Origin: Leucobacter allii
GTDB taxonomy: Bacteria; Actinomycetota; Actinomycetes; Actinomycetales; Microbacteriaceae
DNA length: 64,000 bases
Assembly: GCF_022919155.1 (NCBI RefSeq)
Contig: NZ_CP095045.1
Location: 1,674,001-1,738,000, forward strand
Reading direction: 5' to 3'
Of the stretch, positions 18,047 to 27,817 are shown piece by piece; position 1 is the first letter of the stretch; each line of letters begins with the position of its first letter. The notes below the pieces were generated by a model. It was not told the origin of the DNA, did no database searches, and was given only the letters and a program-made list of their open reading frames with translations. A program made the position numbers and the translations under genes.

Positions 18047-18052
18047 AGCCTA
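18047..18052 (-). promoter_or_regulatory. Leaderless -10 box of murT
   Basis: TAGGCT on the minus strand ends 6 bases before the murT ATG. It allows murT-gatD to be expressed apart from the rpsP-trmD operon upstream. Confidence 0.6.
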
Positions 18053-18075
18053 GCGGCGCGGAGGGCCGTCGGCGG

Positions 18076-18831
18076 TCAGTCGGCCGCGTGCCGGCCGGGC
18101 GCACCGCCGCGCAGCTCGCGCGGCAGCAGTTCGGGCCGGACGCGCCTCGTGCGCTCGATGCGCTGCTCGCGGCGCCAGGCCTCCACGGCGGCGTGATCGC
18201 CGCTCAGCAGCACCGGCGGGACCTCCCGGCCCCGCCAAACCGCGGGCTTCGTGTAGCTCGGGTACTCGAGCAGCCCGTCCGCCTCATGGGACTCCTCCAC
18301 GAGGCTGTCCGGGTTGCCGACGACGCCGGGTACGAGGCGGCCGATCGCCTCGATCATGGCGATCGCGGCGACCTCGCCGCCGTTGAGCACGTAGTCGCCG
18401 ATGCTCACGAGCCGCACCCGGCCGCGCTCCGCGTACTCGTCGAAGACCCGTTGGTCGATCCCCTCGTAACGGCCGCAGCCGAACACCAGGTGGCGCTCCT
18501 CGGCGAGTTCGCGGGCCATGCGCTGGGTGAAGACCTCCCCCGCCGGGGAGGGGAAGAGCAGCAGCGGTTCCGGTTCCCCGGCCGGCCGATCGGCTTCCGC
18601 GCCCTCGGCGAGGATCGCGTCGAGTGCCTCCCCCCAGGGCTCCGGCGTCATCACCATGCCGGCGCCGCCGCCGGACGGCGTGTCGTCGACCGTGCGGTGC
18701 TTGTCGTGCGCCGAGTCCCGGAGATCGTGCACGCGCACGTCGATGAGACCGCGGCGCCGCGCCTTGCCGAGCAGGGAGAGCTCGAGCGCGTCGAAGTAGC
18801 CGGGGAAGATCGTGACGACGTCGATCCGCAT
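18076..18831 (-). CDS. trmD: tRNA (guanine-37-N1)-methyltransferase
   Basis: SPOUT-class enzyme that methylates G37 of tRNAs to prevent frameshifting. Diagnostic motifs are [20 protein letters not shown] at the start, [27 protein letters not shown] and the trefoil-knot segment [20 protein letters not shown], then [14 protein letters not shown]. It has 251 residues, usual size. The start ATG shares one base with the rimM stop (TGATG). Last gene of the rpsP operon. Confidence 0.96.
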   Translation of the reverse strand: MRIDVVTIFPGYFDALELSLLGKARRRGLIDVRVHDLRDSAHDKHRTVDDTPSGGGAGMVMTPEPWGEALDAILAEGAEADRPAGEPEPLLLFPSPAGEVFTQRMARELAEERHLVFGCGRYEGIDQRVFDEYAERGRVRLVSIGDYVLNGGEVAAIAMIEAIGRLVPGVVGNPDSLVEESHEADGLLEYPSYTKPAVWRGREVPPVLLSGDHAAVEAWRREQRIERTRRVRPELLPRELRGGAPGRHAAD

Positions 18832-19496
18832 CAGTCGTCCGCCCGTTCCGGGCCGTCCGGTCCCGGACGGCGCTCCGCATCGCGGCTCTCCGCATCGGAG
18901 CTCTCCGCGCCCGGGCTCTCCTCGAAGAGCCCGGCGGGCGGGGTGACGAGCACGCGGCCCGCCTCGAGATCGACGTGCGGCACGATCGCCTCGACGAAGG
19001 GCACGAGCACGGTGCCCCCCGCCGTCGTGACCGCGAGCAGATCCTGGGCCGGGAAGTGCTGTACCTCTGCGACGGTGCCGAGCACCGCGCCGTCGGCGGC
19101 ATCGGCGCGCAGCACGTCCAGCCCCACGAGCTGATGGTCGTACCAGGCGTTCTCCTCCGCGCCCGCCTCGACCGCGCGCTCGTCGATCCACAGGATCGCG
19201 CGCACGATGCTCTCCGCCGCGGTGCGATCGGGGAGCTCGGCGAAGAAGCCGACCGGGGACTCGTTGAACCAGCGCAGCTCCCGCATCGTGATCGTGCGGC
19301 CGAACCACTCGGAGTCCTCCGGAACCTGCAGGTGGAAGACGGCGCCGGGGACGAAGCGCAGCTCGGGGTTGTCCGTGAACAGCTCGAGCTTCACCCCGCC
19401 CTTGAGGCCGTGCGGCTTGGTGAGGCGCCCGACGCGCAAACTCCCCGCCCCGCTAGCGGGACGGGGAGCTCGCGGGCGCCCGGGGGCGTCGGCCAT
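18831..19496 (-). CDS. rimM: 16S rRNA processing protein RimM
   Basis: Assembly factor that binds ribosomal protein S19 during 30S maturation. Seen are the N-terminal RimM domain ([20 protein letters not shown]) and the PRC-barrel ([30 protein letters not shown]). N- and C-terminal tails are low-complexity. It is coupled by one-base overlaps to khpA upstream and trmD downstream. Confidence 0.93.
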   Translation of the reverse strand: MADAPGRPRAPRPASGAGSLRVGRLTKPHGLKGGVKLELFTDNPELRFVPGAVFHLQVPEDSEWFGRTITMRELRWFNESPVGFFAELPDRTAAESIVRAILWIDERAVEAGAEENAWYDHQLVGLDVLRADAADGAVLGTVAEVQHFPAQDLLAVTTAGGTVLVPFVEAIVPHVDLEAGRVLVTPPAGLFEESPGAESSDAESRDAERRPGPDGPERADD

Positions 19497-19765
19497 CAGG
19501 CGCCGCTCCCGGACGCCGTCGCATCGGTGTCGACGACGTCGACCCGCACGCGACCGTGCGCCGCGAGTGCGGACACGACCGTGCGCAGAGACGACGCCGT
19601 GCGGCCGCCGCGCCCGATGACGCGCCCGAGATCGCTCGGGTTCACCCGCACCTCGAGCACCTCGCCGCGGCCGGTGTCGCGCGCGTCGACGCGCACCTCA
19701 TCGGGATGGTCGACGATGCCGCGCACGAGATGGTCGAGCGCCTCGGCCAACGCCTGCTCAGCCAA
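19496..19765 (-). CDS. khpA: KH-domain RNA-binding protein
   Basis: Small single KH-domain protein of 89 residues (KhpA/YlqC family). The RNA-binding GxxG loop is GRVIGRGGRTASSLRTVV. The N-terminal helix ALDHLVRGIVDHPDEVRV is typical. In other bacteria KhpA partners KhpB and binds many transcripts; here it sits in its classical place between rpsP and rimM, with a 5-base gap upstream and a one-base overlap downstream. Confidence 0.92.
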   Translation of the reverse strand: MAEQALAEALDHLVRGIVDHPDEVRVDARDTGRGEVLEVRVNPSDLGRVIGRGGRTASSLRTVVSALAAHGRVRVDVVDTDATASGSGA

Positions 19766-19770
19766 GAGGA

Positions 19771-20181
19771 TTAGTCCTCGGTCGTCTCAGCCGCGGCGTC
19801 CTCGGCGGGGGCCTCCGCCTTGGCGGGCTTCTCCGACTTCGGGCGCAGCACGGGCTTCTTCGCGGCATCGGCCTCGAAGACGGGCTTCGCCTCGGGCGCG
19901 AGGATGCGCGACTCGGTCTCGCCCTCGCCGGTGAACTTGCCCCAGTCGCCCGAGAGCTTCAGGATCGCGGCGACCTGCTCGGTCGGCTGCGCGCCGACGC
20001 TCAGCCAGTACTGCGCGCGGTCGGAGTCGACCTCGATGAAGGAGGGGTTCTCGGTCGGGTGGTACTTGCCGATCTCCTCGATCACGCGGCCGTCGCGCTT
20101 GGTGCGCGAGTCGGCGACGACGATGCGGTAATAGGGGGCGCGGATCTTGCCGAGGCGCTTGAGGCGGATCTTGACGGCCAT
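19771..20181 (-). CDS. rpsP: 30S ribosomal protein S16
   Basis: Ribosomal protein bS16 ([56 protein letters not shown]). At 136 residues it is longer than the usual ~85-100 because of an Ala/Glu/Lys-rich C-terminal tail. The start is ATG 20181, with AAGGAG 8 bases upstream; the longer upstream frame is not protein-like. First gene of rpsP-khpA-rimM-trmD. Confidence 0.95.
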   Translation of the reverse strand: MAVKIRLKRLGKIRAPYYRIVVADSRTKRDGRVIEEIGKYHPTENPSFIEVDSDRAQYWLSVGAQPTEQVAAILKLSGDWGKFTGEGETESRILAPEAKPVFEADAAKKPVLRPKSEKPAKAEAPAEDAAAETTED

Positions 20182-20270
20182 GGGGATACTCCTTGGATCA
20201 ATGAACGACGCCGCGCCATCGCCGTGGGCGGGCGCGGAAGCGTGGGCACGCGAACTGCGTGAACGGGTCC

Positions 20271-20299
20271 ATCCTGCCATATCGCGAGTGAGATTGCAA
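20271..20299 (-). promoter_or_regulatory. rpsP operon promoter candidate
   Basis: Minus strand: -35 TTGCAA (20299-20294), 17-base spacer, -10 CAGGAT (20276-20271). The surrounding DNA (20280-20330) is unusually AT-rich. It gives a leader of roughly 85 bases. Confidence 0.5.
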
Positions 20300-20346
20300 T
20301 TTTTGTCAGGATCAGGACTTTTTGCGATCCGCCCGACGCGAAGCCG

Positions 20347-21645
20347 TCACCGTGCGCCCGGGGTGCCCCCGACGCGGCGCTCGAGGGAGGCGAACAGCCG
20401 CTCGGCCACGCCCTCCTGGTGCACGCCGTCGTGCTCGTAGGCGTTCGTCACCCAGGCGTGCAGCCCGGCGACGCGCTCCGCGGTCTCGAGGGAGAGCCCC
20501 GCGTCCACGTACATGTCGTCGAGGTAGACGGCCGCCTCGACGGGGACCTCGTTCCGCGCCAGCCGCTCGGGGTCGTAGAGCGCGATCGGCCATTCGCGCT
20601 CCGCGAGCAGTTCGACCCCGGCCCGGAACCCGCGGAGCGCGCGGATCTCCGCGAACATCCAGGGGAACACGGCCTCGCCGGTGAAGTGCAGCGGCCGCGC
20701 GTCCTCGGCGAACTCCGGGTGCGTCGCCCGTTCGGCCTCCGCCGCCCACGCGGCGGGGCCCGGACCGTAGATGCTCTCCTGGAGCGCGGCGTAGAGCGGG
20801 CCCGTCGCGAAGCCGGTGGTTTCTCCGACGGTCTCGAGGAAGGTGTCGGAGAGCCGGGTTTCGGCGGCGTCCGCGAAGGCCTCGTCGAGCGTCCAGTGCA
20901 CCCGGTCGTACCCCGGGGACATGCCGAAGCCGAAGCCGAGGGTCTGGAACCGGCGCACGGTGAGGCGATCGCCGTCGGGAAGGCGCACATCCTCAGCGGC
21001 GAGCAGATCCGCGATGCGGGCGACGCGATCCGCGAGGTGCGGGGCGTGGGCGCGGAACGCCCGGTTCTTGGCGAGCATGCGCGGGAAGGTGCGGCGGTAC
21101 ACCTCGGACGCGTCGGCCTCGAGGCCGATGAGGCCGCCGGTCACCGCGGATGCCACGATCGCCTCGGGTGCGACCGAGAGGTAGTGGAGCGTGAGGAAGC
21201 CTCCGTAGCTCTGCCCGATCGTCCACCACTGCCGGCCGCCGTAGTGGCGCGCCCGGATCGCCTCCAGGTCGCGGACGATCGCATCGGCGCGGTGCAGGGC
21301 GAGCCTCCGGGCGGCCTCCTCGGCGGGCAGGGTCGCGAAATCGCGCCCCGAGAGCGGTGTCGAGCGCCCCGTGCCCCGCTGGTCGGGGATCACCAGGCGG
21401 AAGCGCCGGAGCGCGGCGTCGAGCCAGCCGCTGCGCCCGAGGGGCCGCGTGCCCTTGCCACCCGGGCCGCCCTGGAGGTGCACGAGCAGCGGAAGCTCCT
21501 CCGTGCGACGCTCCGCGGCGACGAGCTCGCGGGCGAACACCCGGATGGTCTCCCCGTCGGGATCCTCCCAGTCGAGCGGCACCTCCGTCCAGATGTCGCG
21601 CGCGAAGATGTCCGAGCCGATGAAGTACCCGTCGTCCGCGTGCAT
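20347..21645 (-). CDS. pip: Alpha/beta hydrolase, proline iminopeptidase family (S33)
   Basis: Cytosolic serine peptidase of 432 residues that probably removes N-terminal proline from peptides. The oxyanion-hole motif is HLQGGPGGKGTRP (57-69), DQRGTGRSTP follows, and the nucleophile Ser146 sits in TIGQSYGGFLTL. A His near the C-terminus (YEHDGVH) can complete the triad. No signal peptide is visible. The start is ATG 21645 with AAGGAG; a TACAGT -10 lies at 21678-21683. It is transcribed toward rpsP. Confidence 0.85.
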   Translation of the reverse strand: MHADDGYFIGSDIFARDIWTEVPLDWEDPDGETIRVFARELVAAERRTEELPLLVHLQGGPGGKGTRPLGRSGWLDAALRRFRLVIPDQRGTGRSTPLSGRDFATLPAEEAARRLALHRADAIVRDLEAIRARHYGGRQWWTIGQSYGGFLTLHYLSVAPEAIVASAVTGGLIGLEADASEVYRRTFPRMLAKNRAFRAHAPHLADRVARIADLLAAEDVRLPDGDRLTVRRFQTLGFGFGMSPGYDRVHWTLDEAFADAAETRLSDTFLETVGETTGFATGPLYAALQESIYGPGPAAWAAEAERATHPEFAEDARPLHFTGEAVFPWMFAEIRALRGFRAGVELLAEREWPIALYDPERLARNEVPVEAAVYLDDMYVDAGLSLETAERVAGLHAWVTNAYEHDGVHQEGVAERLFASLERRVGGTPGAR

Positions 21646-21727
21646 CAGTGCTCCTTCCGTCGCGGGGTTCGCACGCCACTGTAGCGCGCGCGACGTCCGG
21701 AGATCCGTCCGGTGCGCCGGGACGGCG

Positions 21728-22885
21728 TCATCGGGCGTCGAGGAACCAGCCGAGCACGTGCGGGAACGCGAGCATCGCCGCCACCGCGACCGCGAACGCT
21801 GCGGTGGCCCATGCGGCGCTCCGGCGACGCAGACGACGACCGGCGTCGGCCACCTGCGAGCGGGGCCGCGAGGAGCGCGGATCGGTGTAGTGGACGGCCT
21901 GGTGGCCGAGTTCCGCGCCGATGAGCTCCGCGAAGCGCAGCAGCGCCGTCGTCTCCGCTCGATCGCTGCGCCGGTGCAGCCGCGGCGAGGCGACGATGAG
22001 GCGATCCTCGACCACTTCGATGTCCCAGCGCCGGCCGTGGTCGAGCAGGCAGACCATCACGTCGGGGGTGAGCAGCTCGAGCGCGTCGCGCGCGTAGCCG
22101 TTCGGCGCGTAGACGGAGAAGTGCCGGTCGAAGTCCCCCTCGAGCGAGATCCGCTGCACCCCGGGGAGCAGGGCCCGCAGCGTCCCGCCCCGGCGCGCAT
22201 CGATCATGAGGTGCGGCAGCACGCGGGGCAGACTCAGGGAGAGGAAGCGGAATGCGGGCCGCGGTCCCTTCGGATCGTTCTTGCCGCCGGTGTACCCGGC
22301 GATTGCGAGCTGCAGCTCCGGATCCGCGGGGTTCGGGGACGAGGCGTGGTCGGAGAGCGCGTACCGGGCGTTGTAGAGCGGAGCACCGGCGGGGTCGCGG
22401 CGCCGGCGCTCCCGGAGCGCCCGCGTCCGGGCCGGGGCGACCTCGCCCTCGGCGAAGAGGATTCCGAGCCGCTCGGGCATGGCGCCGAAGGGCGCGAAGC
22501 CGAGCCCCCGGTGCTCGGCGAAGCGCCGGAACGCGAGCTCCCGGCGCGTGTCCGACGGCTGCGACAGCAGCGCCCAGCTCCAGATCCAGAGCATGAGGGC
22601 ACCCCAGAAGCATGCGACCATGAGCAAGCCGCGGATCCCGTCGATCCACCCGGGGAGGGGCACCGCGAACGGCACCTCGAGGCTCACCGCCGAGACGAGG
22701 AGCGTCGCGAGAACGGCCGGGACCAGCAGCAGCGCTCCGCCGACCGCCGAGCGGAACACCCGGGGCTCCGCCTCGCGCACCTCGCGCCAGGCGATGCGCG
22801 TCGGCCACTCGGAGCGGAACAGCGCGAGCCGCGCATCGGCACCGGAACGATCGCGCATGCGGCGATCGGGCTGGGAGACCGCCAT
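21728..22885 (-). CDS. Conserved membrane protein (DUF3137-like)
   Basis: 385 residues: two hydrophobic helices near residues 47-69 and 82-108, a long soluble middle part, and a C-terminal helix (ATAAFAVAVAAMLAFPHVLGWFL). The middle portion (ISLEGDFDRHFSVYAPNGY, LELLTPDVMVCLLDH, WDIEVVEDRLIV) resembles the DUF3137 family. The function is unknown; it may be a membrane-anchored sensor or structural protein. It lies 37 bases downstream of ffh. Confidence 0.6.
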   Translation of the reverse strand: MAVSQPDRRMRDRSGADARLALFRSEWPTRIAWREVREAEPRVFRSAVGGALLLVPAVLATLLVSAVSLEVPFAVPLPGWIDGIRGLLMVACFWGALMLWIWSWALLSQPSDTRRELAFRRFAEHRGLGFAPFGAMPERLGILFAEGEVAPARTRALRERRRRDPAGAPLYNARYALSDHASSPNPADPELQLAIAGYTGGKNDPKGPRPAFRFLSLSLPRVLPHLMIDARRGGTLRALLPGVQRISLEGDFDRHFSVYAPNGYARDALELLTPDVMVCLLDHGRRWDIEVVEDRLIVASPRLHRRSDRAETTALLRFAELIGAELGHQAVHYTDPRSSRPRSQVADAGRRLRRRSAAWATAAFAVAVAAMLAFPHVLGWFLDAR

Positions 22886-22922
22886 CGCTCGACGATGCCG
22901 ATACGCGCCGGGCGCGGGGCGC

Positions 22923-24488
22923 CTAGCGCAGCCCCTTGCCGAGCATCTGCTGCAGCTTGGCGAGATCGGCCTCGCTCGGCTGCGCGGCCGCTCCCCCGCC
23001 GAGGCCGAAGCCCGAGCCCCCGGGCGATGCGGCCGGGGTCGCCGGTGCGCCGGCCGCCTGCTGGGCGCGCTTGGCCGGGTTCCCCGACTGCTTGCGCCCC
23101 TTGCCCTTGGCCTGGGCCTTCTTCTTGCCGCCGTGCCCCCCCATCCCCGGCACGGCGCCCATGCCGGGGATCTGCGGCACGCCGCCGCGCGCGACCGTCT
23201 TCATCATCTTCGCGGCCTGCTCGAAGCGCTGCACGAGGGAGTTCACGTCGGTCACGGTCATGCCGGACCCCTTCGCGATGCGCAGCCGGCGGGAGCCGTT
23301 GAGGATCTTCGGGTTGTCGCGCTCCGCCTTCGTCATCGACTGGATGATCGCCTCGGTGCGGACGATCTCCCGCTCGTCGAAGCCGTCGAGCTGCGCCTGC
23401 ATCTTCCCCATGCCGGGGAGCATGCCCATCATCTTCTTCAGCGAGCCGGCCTTGCGCAACTGCTGCATCTGCCCGAGGAAGTCGTCGAGCGTGAAGGCGT
23501 CCTTCGCGATCTTCTCGGCGACCTTGCGCGCCTCGTCCTCGTCGAAGGCCTGCTGGGCCTGCTCGATCAGGGTGAGGATGTCGCCGAGATCGAGGATCCG
23601 GCTCGCCATCCGGTCGGGGTGGAACGGTTCGAAGTCGCCGAGGCCCTCGCCCGTCGAGGCGAAGAGGATCGGGCGACCGGTCACGCTCCGGATCGAGAGG
23701 GCGGCGCCGCCGCGGGCGTCGCCGTCGAGCTTCGTGAGCACGACGCCGGTGAAGTCCACGCCCTCCTGGAAGGCCTGCGCCGTCGCGACCGCGTCCTGAC
23801 CGATCATCGCGTCGATGACGAAGAGCACCTCGTCCGGGTCGACGGCGCGGCGGATGTCCGCGGCCTGGCGCATGAGCTCCTCGTCGACGCCGAGGCGGCC
23901 GGCGGTGTCGACGATCACGAAGTCGTACTGCTTCGCTCGGGCCTCCGCGACGCCGTTCCGCGCGACCTGCACGGGATCGCCGACGCCGTTGCCCGGCTCG
24001 GGCGCGAAGATCGCCGCCCCCGCCTGCTCGGCGACGACACCGAGCTGGGTGACAGCGTTGGGGCGCTGCAGATCGCACGCGACGAGGAGCGGCGTGTGGC
24101 CCTGATCCTTCAGCCACTTCGCGAGCTTGCCCGCGAGCGTGGTCTTCCCCGCGCCCTGCAGGCCGGCCAGCATGATGATGGTCGGCGGGTTCTTGGCGAA
24201 CTGCAGACGGCGCTGCTCGCCGCCGAGGATGCCCACGAGCTCCTCGTTGACGATCTGCACGACCTGCTGCGCCGGGTTGAGCGCCTGGTTCACCTCGTCC
24301 CCGAGCGCGCGCTCGCGGACCCTCCCCGTGAACTCCTTGACCACGTCGAGCGCGACGTCGGCCTCGAGCAGCGCGCGCCGGATCTCGCGAACGGTGCTGT
24401 CGACGTCGGAGGCCGACAGCTTGCCCTTCGCGCGCAGATTCTTGAAGGTCTCGGTCAGTCGAGCGGAGAGGTTCCCGAAAGTAGCCAT
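22923..24488 (-). CDS. ffh: Signal recognition particle GTPase Ffh
   Basis: SRP54 homologue, 521 residues, which binds signal sequences and SRP RNA and docks with FtsY. Order: N domain, G domain with GLQGAGKTT (109-117), DTAGRLGVDEEL and TKLDGDARGGAALS, then the methionine-rich M domain (FLGQMQQLRKAGSLKKMMGM, GSRRLRIAKGSGMTV). The C-terminal tail is a Gly/Ala/Pro extension after the M domain. The start is ATG 24488, with TAGAAT about 10 bases upstream, so the leader is at most a few bases. ftsY and smc lie further upstream on the same strand. Confidence 0.96.
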   Translation of the reverse strand: MATFGNLSARLTETFKNLRAKGKLSASDVDSTVREIRRALLEADVALDVVKEFTGRVRERALGDEVNQALNPAQQVVQIVNEELVGILGGEQRRLQFAKNPPTIIMLAGLQGAGKTTLAGKLAKWLKDQGHTPLLVACDLQRPNAVTQLGVVAEQAGAAIFAPEPGNGVGDPVQVARNGVAEARAKQYDFVIVDTAGRLGVDEELMRQAADIRRAVDPDEVLFVIDAMIGQDAVATAQAFQEGVDFTGVVLTKLDGDARGGAALSIRSVTGRPILFASTGEGLGDFEPFHPDRMASRILDLGDILTLIEQAQQAFDEDEARKVAEKIAKDAFTLDDFLGQMQQLRKAGSLKKMMGMLPGMGKMQAQLDGFDEREIVRTEAIIQSMTKAERDNPKILNGSRRLRIAKGSGMTVTDVNSLVQRFEQAAKMMKTVARGGVPQIPGMGAVPGMGGHGGKKKAQAKGKGRKQSGNPAKRAQQAAGAPATPAASPGGSGFGLGGGAAAQPSEADLAKLQQMLGKGLR

Positions 24489-24522
24489 GATGGGACGATT
24501 CTAGTTGATCGCCCGGCGCGCT

Positions 24523-25698
24523 TCAGTACCAGTGCGGGTCGCGGGACTGCCAGCTGCCCCAGGCGTCGCAGGGGCTTCCGTAGGCGGCCTGGATGTACGC
24601 GAGACCCCAGTCGACCTGGGTGTTCCCGTTCGTGCGCCAGTCGGCGCCCGCGACGGCCATCTTCTCGGCCGGCAGCGACTGCGGGATCCCGTAGGCGCCG
24701 CTCGAGGGATTGAGCGCATCGGCACGCCAGCCGGACTCGCCGTTCCAGAGCGCGACCAGGCAGGAGAACTGCTCGTCGCCCCAGCCGTACGCGCCGAGCA
24801 CGGAGCGCGCATAGGCCTGCGCTCCCGCAGGGTCGACCCCCGTCGAACCGCCTCCGCCACCGCCTCCGCCGCCTGAGCCTCCGCTCTCACCGCTCTCGCG
24901 TGCGCGGCGCGCGGCCTCCTCCCGCTCGCGCGCCTCCGCCTCCTGCTGGGCGGCGACCTGCTGGCCGATCTGGTACCGGCGTTCGACGTCGGAACTGGTG
25001 CCCCGCAGCGCCGCGAGCTGGGCGTAGACGGTATCGCTGCGGTCGAGCGCCGTCGCCACCGCTGCCTCGGCGAGCCGCTGCGACGCGGTCGCGTCGGCGG
25101 CCGCCTCCTCGGCGGCGGCCGCGAGCCGTGCGCGCTCCTCCTGGGCGGCGGCCGCCTGCTCCTCGAGGGAGGACGCGGTGTTCAGCTCCTCCTCGGCCCG
25201 CGCGGCGAGACTGCTCCAGGTGCCGGAGACCTGCGTCGCCGTGCTGAGCTTCCCCATGAACTCCTCGGGGTTCTCGGAGGCCGCGAGCTCGCTCGTGCTC
25301 GCGAGACCGGTCCCGTTGATGTAGAGCCAGGACGCCATCCGCCCGAGTGCGTCGCCGTGCTCCTCGAGATCCGCCTCGGCCCGCGCGGCGCGATCCTTGA
25401 GCGCGATCTCGCGGTCGGAGGCCGCACGCAGCGCCCGCTCGGCCTCGCCGGCGGCCGCGGTCGCCGCTTCCGCCTCCGTCGCCGCGGATTCGGCCTCCGT
25501 CCGAGCCCGGGACAGCGCCGACTCGAGCCGACCGTACTCCGCCTCGGCGGCCGACTCGGACGCCTGCGCGGCCCTGACCTCGTCCCAGCTCGGGTACCCG
25601 TTCGCATCGACGGCGACGGCCGGCACCGTCCCCGAAAGCAGAAAGGCGACGGTCAGGGCGACGGCGGCGAGGCGGCGAGGCGCGGGTCGATCGGACAT
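24523..25698 (-). CDS. Secreted coiled-coil protein with C-terminal lysozyme-like domain
   Basis: 391-residue exported protein. It has a signal peptide (residues 1-30, ALTVAFLLSGTVPAVAV), a long Ala/Glu-rich coiled coil (about 40-270), a Gly-Ser linker with nine consecutive glycines, then a compact C-terminal domain with CLVALWNGESGWRADALNP, SGAYGIPQSLPAEKM and NTQVDWGLAYIQAAYGSPC. This is the pattern of actinobacterial lysozyme/transglycosylase-like cell-wall hydrolases, with Glu in NGESGW as candidate acid. The coiled coil recalls NlpC-associated regulators. A TAGGGT -10 ends 6 bases before the ATG. Confidence 0.75.
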   Translation of the reverse strand: MSDRPAPRRLAAVALTVAFLLSGTVPAVAVDANGYPSWDEVRAAQASESAAEAEYGRLESALSRARTEAESAATEAEAATAAAGEAERALRAASDREIALKDRAARAEADLEEHGDALGRMASWLYINGTGLASTSELAASENPEEFMGKLSTATQVSGTWSSLAARAEEELNTASSLEEQAAAAQEERARLAAAAEEAAADATASQRLAEAAVATALDRSDTVYAQLAALRGTSSDVERRYQIGQQVAAQQEAEAREREEAARRARESGESGGSGGGGGGGGGSTGVDPAGAQAYARSVLGAYGWGDEQFSCLVALWNGESGWRADALNPSSGAYGIPQSLPAEKMAVAGADWRTNGNTQVDWGLAYIQAAYGSPCDAWGSWQSRDPHWY

Positions 25699-25704
25699 GC
25701 CTCC

Positions 25705-25710
25705 ACCCTA
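25705..25710 (-). promoter_or_regulatory. Leaderless -10 box of the secreted lysozyme-like gene
   Basis: TAGGGT on the minus strand ends 6 bases before ATG 25698. Confidence 0.6.
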
Positions 25711-25850
25711 GAACGCCGCCTCGCGAACGCCGGGACCGCGCCCGCCGCGCCGCGAACCCGCGGGGACCCCGCCCCGGGGGTCAGCGGCGCGGCGGGTCCG
25801 ACGTCGTCCCCGGTCGAGCCGCTAGGGTGGCCGCAACGGAAAGGGGCCAG

Positions 25851-26396
25851 ATGATCACCGAGTTCCTCAGGGACCAGGCCTTCGCGATCGCGTGGCTCGC
25901 CCTCATGGCCGCGGGATGGTTCGGATGGTCGCAGGAGGATCCCCGCCCGAAGGACCGAGCGCTGCTCGGGGCGGGCTCCGTGCTCGGATTCCTGCTGTCC
26001 TGCGCCTTCGGGATCCTGGTGTGGCGCAACTGGGGCACTGCCAGTGCGCTCGAGGGGCAATATTGGGTCTTCGGCGTCATCGTCGTCGCGGAGGCCGTGG
26101 TGATCGGCGCCGGATGCATCGTGCTCGCTCGACGCGGGCAGACGCGATGGTACGGCTGGTGGATCGGTCTCTGCGTGTCCCTGCACTTCCTCCCCCTCGC
26201 CTGGGTCTTCGGCGACTGGTCCTACCTGGCGCTCACCGCGGTGCAGCTCACGGGGCTGCTCGCGATGCGGCCGGCACTCGCCCGCTCCGACTTCGCGACG
26301 AGCCGTTGGGCGTGCGCGTGGATCGCGGCGACCTTCCTCGTCTACGCCATCGTCTCCGCGGCGGTCTTCCTCGCCCGGTACGGCTACCCGTTCTGA
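25851..26396 (+). CDS. Small polytopic membrane protein, unknown function
   Basis: 181 residues with about six hydrophobic segments (IAWLALMAAGWFGW, LGAGSVLGFLLSCAFGILVW, YWVFGVIVVAEAVVIGAGCI, LTAVQLTGLLAMRPAL, WIAATFLVYAIVSAAVFLA). I do not recognise a family. The start is ATG 25851, with AAAGGGG upstream and a TAGGGT -10 at 25823-25828. An earlier in-frame GTG lies inside that -10 box and cannot be used. It converges on the MFS gene. Confidence 0.6.
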   Translation: MITEFLRDQAFAIAWLALMAAGWFGWSQEDPRPKDRALLGAGSVLGFLLSCAFGILVWRNWGTASALEGQYWVFGVIVVAEAVVIGAGCIVLARRGQTRWYGWWIGLCVSLHFLPLAWVFGDWSYLALTAVQLTGLLAMRPALARSDFATSRWACAWIAATFLVYAIVSAAVFLARYGYPF

Positions 26397-26405
26397 GCCG
26401 CGGGG

Positions 26406-27809
26406 TCAGCCCGAGGCCGCGGGCCGCGGCATGGCCGCCGCGGCGACGAGCATGATCGCGGCCGTCGCCGCCGCGCCGCCGAACACCCAGCTCGTTGCGG
26501 AGATCACAGTCGCGGGGTCGGTCTCGCCCCGTCCCGCCGCCAGGACGGTGTTCGAGATCGCACCGTAGATCGCCACGCCGAGAGCCCCGCCCGCGGTGCG
26601 CGCGAAGACGTTCAGTCCGGTGACGGCGCCGCGGGAGCTCCAGGACACCGAGGCCTGTGCGGCGATGAGCGTCGGCGTCGCCGTCCATCCGAGGCCGAAT
26701 CCGATGCCGAAGGCGCACAGGCCGATGGTCACGGGGTCGGGCCGCCAGACCACCGCGAGGAGCCCGACGGCCCCGGCCGTCGCGATCGCGCTCCCGATGA
26801 GGGCGGTGCGCCGGAAGCCCCAGCGCAGGTAGATCCTGCCGGCCGTGGAGGCCGCGAGCGGCCAGCCGAGCGAGCAGGCCGCGACGGCGAACCCCGCGAC
26901 GAGCGGGGTCGCTCCGGCGGCGCGTTCCAGATAGCTCGGGGCGAAGGCGGTGATGCCGGTGAGCAGCGCGCCGACGCACGCGGAGATGCAGGTGGGCACC
27001 CACACCACGGCCGGCCGGAGCAGCGCGAGGTCGAGGATCGGCTCCTCGGCTCGTCGGCTCAGCACCACGAAGGCCGCGAGCGCCGCGATCCCGAAGGCGG
27101 CGAGCCCCAGGCTCTGCGGGGAGAGCCAGGCCCACGCATGACCCCCCTCGATGACGGCGAGGATGACCGCGACGAGCCCCGCCGTGAGCACGACGGCGCC
27201 CAGGACGTCCACGCGCCGTTCGCTGCGCTCCAGGCGCTCGCGGTAGTCGCGCAGGATCAGCAGGCCCGCGAGCAGGCACAGCGGGATGTTCACGAGGAAG
27301 ATCCAGCGCCACGAGACGAACTGCGAGAAGACGCCGCCGAGCGCGGGTCCGGCGACCGAGGCGATCGCCCAGACTGAGGCGATGTAGCCCTGCACCTTGG
27401 CCCGCTCCTCGAGCGTGTAGATGTCTCCGACGACGGTCTGCGCCATCGGCGCCACCGCCCCGGCGCCCAGCCCCTGGAGCGCGCGGAACGCCACGAGCGC
27501 CGGCATGCTCCACGCCAGGCCGCAGGCGATCGAGCCGATCAGGAAGAGCGCGATCCCGAGCAGCAGGATCGGCTTGCGGCCGAACATGTCGGCGAGCTTC
27601 GCGTACACGGGCACGGAGACGGCCTGCGCGAGCAGGTACACGGAGAAGAGCCAGGGGAACTGGGAGAACCCGCCGAGATCCGCCACGATGCTCTGCACCG
27701 CCGTCGCAAGGATCGTCGCATCGATCGCGATGAGCCCGGTGGACAGCATGAGGGCGAGCAGGATCGGCCCCCGCTCGGAGCGGAATCCGATCTGGGCGCG
27801 GGAGACCAT
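26406..27809 (-). CDS. MFS drug-efflux transporter (DHA2/EmrB-QacA-like)
   Basis: 467-residue major facilitator with many hydrophobic helices. The MFS motif between helices 2 and 3 is AKLADMFGRKPILL; the helix-4 to 5 region RALQGLGAGAVAPMAQTVVGD and the motif-C-like SVAGPALGGVFSQFVSWRWIFLVNIP are typical of DHA2 proton-driven multidrug exporters. The substrate cannot be inferred. It starts 8 bases after ftsY and is therefore probably co-transcribed with it, an unusual partner for a core gene. Confidence 0.85.
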   Translation of the reverse strand: MVSRAQIGFRSERGPILLALMLSTGLIAIDATILATAVQSIVADLGGFSQFPWLFSVYLLAQAVSVPVYAKLADMFGRKPILLLGIALFLIGSIACGLAWSMPALVAFRALQGLGAGAVAPMAQTVVGDIYTLEERAKVQGYIASVWAIASVAGPALGGVFSQFVSWRWIFLVNIPLCLLAGLLILRDYRERLERSERRVDVLGAVVLTAGLVAVILAVIEGGHAWAWLSPQSLGLAAFGIAALAAFVVLSRRAEEPILDLALLRPAVVWVPTCISACVGALLTGITAFAPSYLERAAGATPLVAGFAVAACSLGWPLAASTAGRIYLRWGFRRTALIGSAIATAGAVGLLAVVWRPDPVTIGLCAFGIGFGLGWTATPTLIAAQASVSWSSRGAVTGLNVFARTAGGALGVAIYGAISNTVLAAGRGETDPATVISATSWVFGGAAATAAIMLVAAAAMPRPAASG

Positions 27810-27817
27810 GCCGGCCG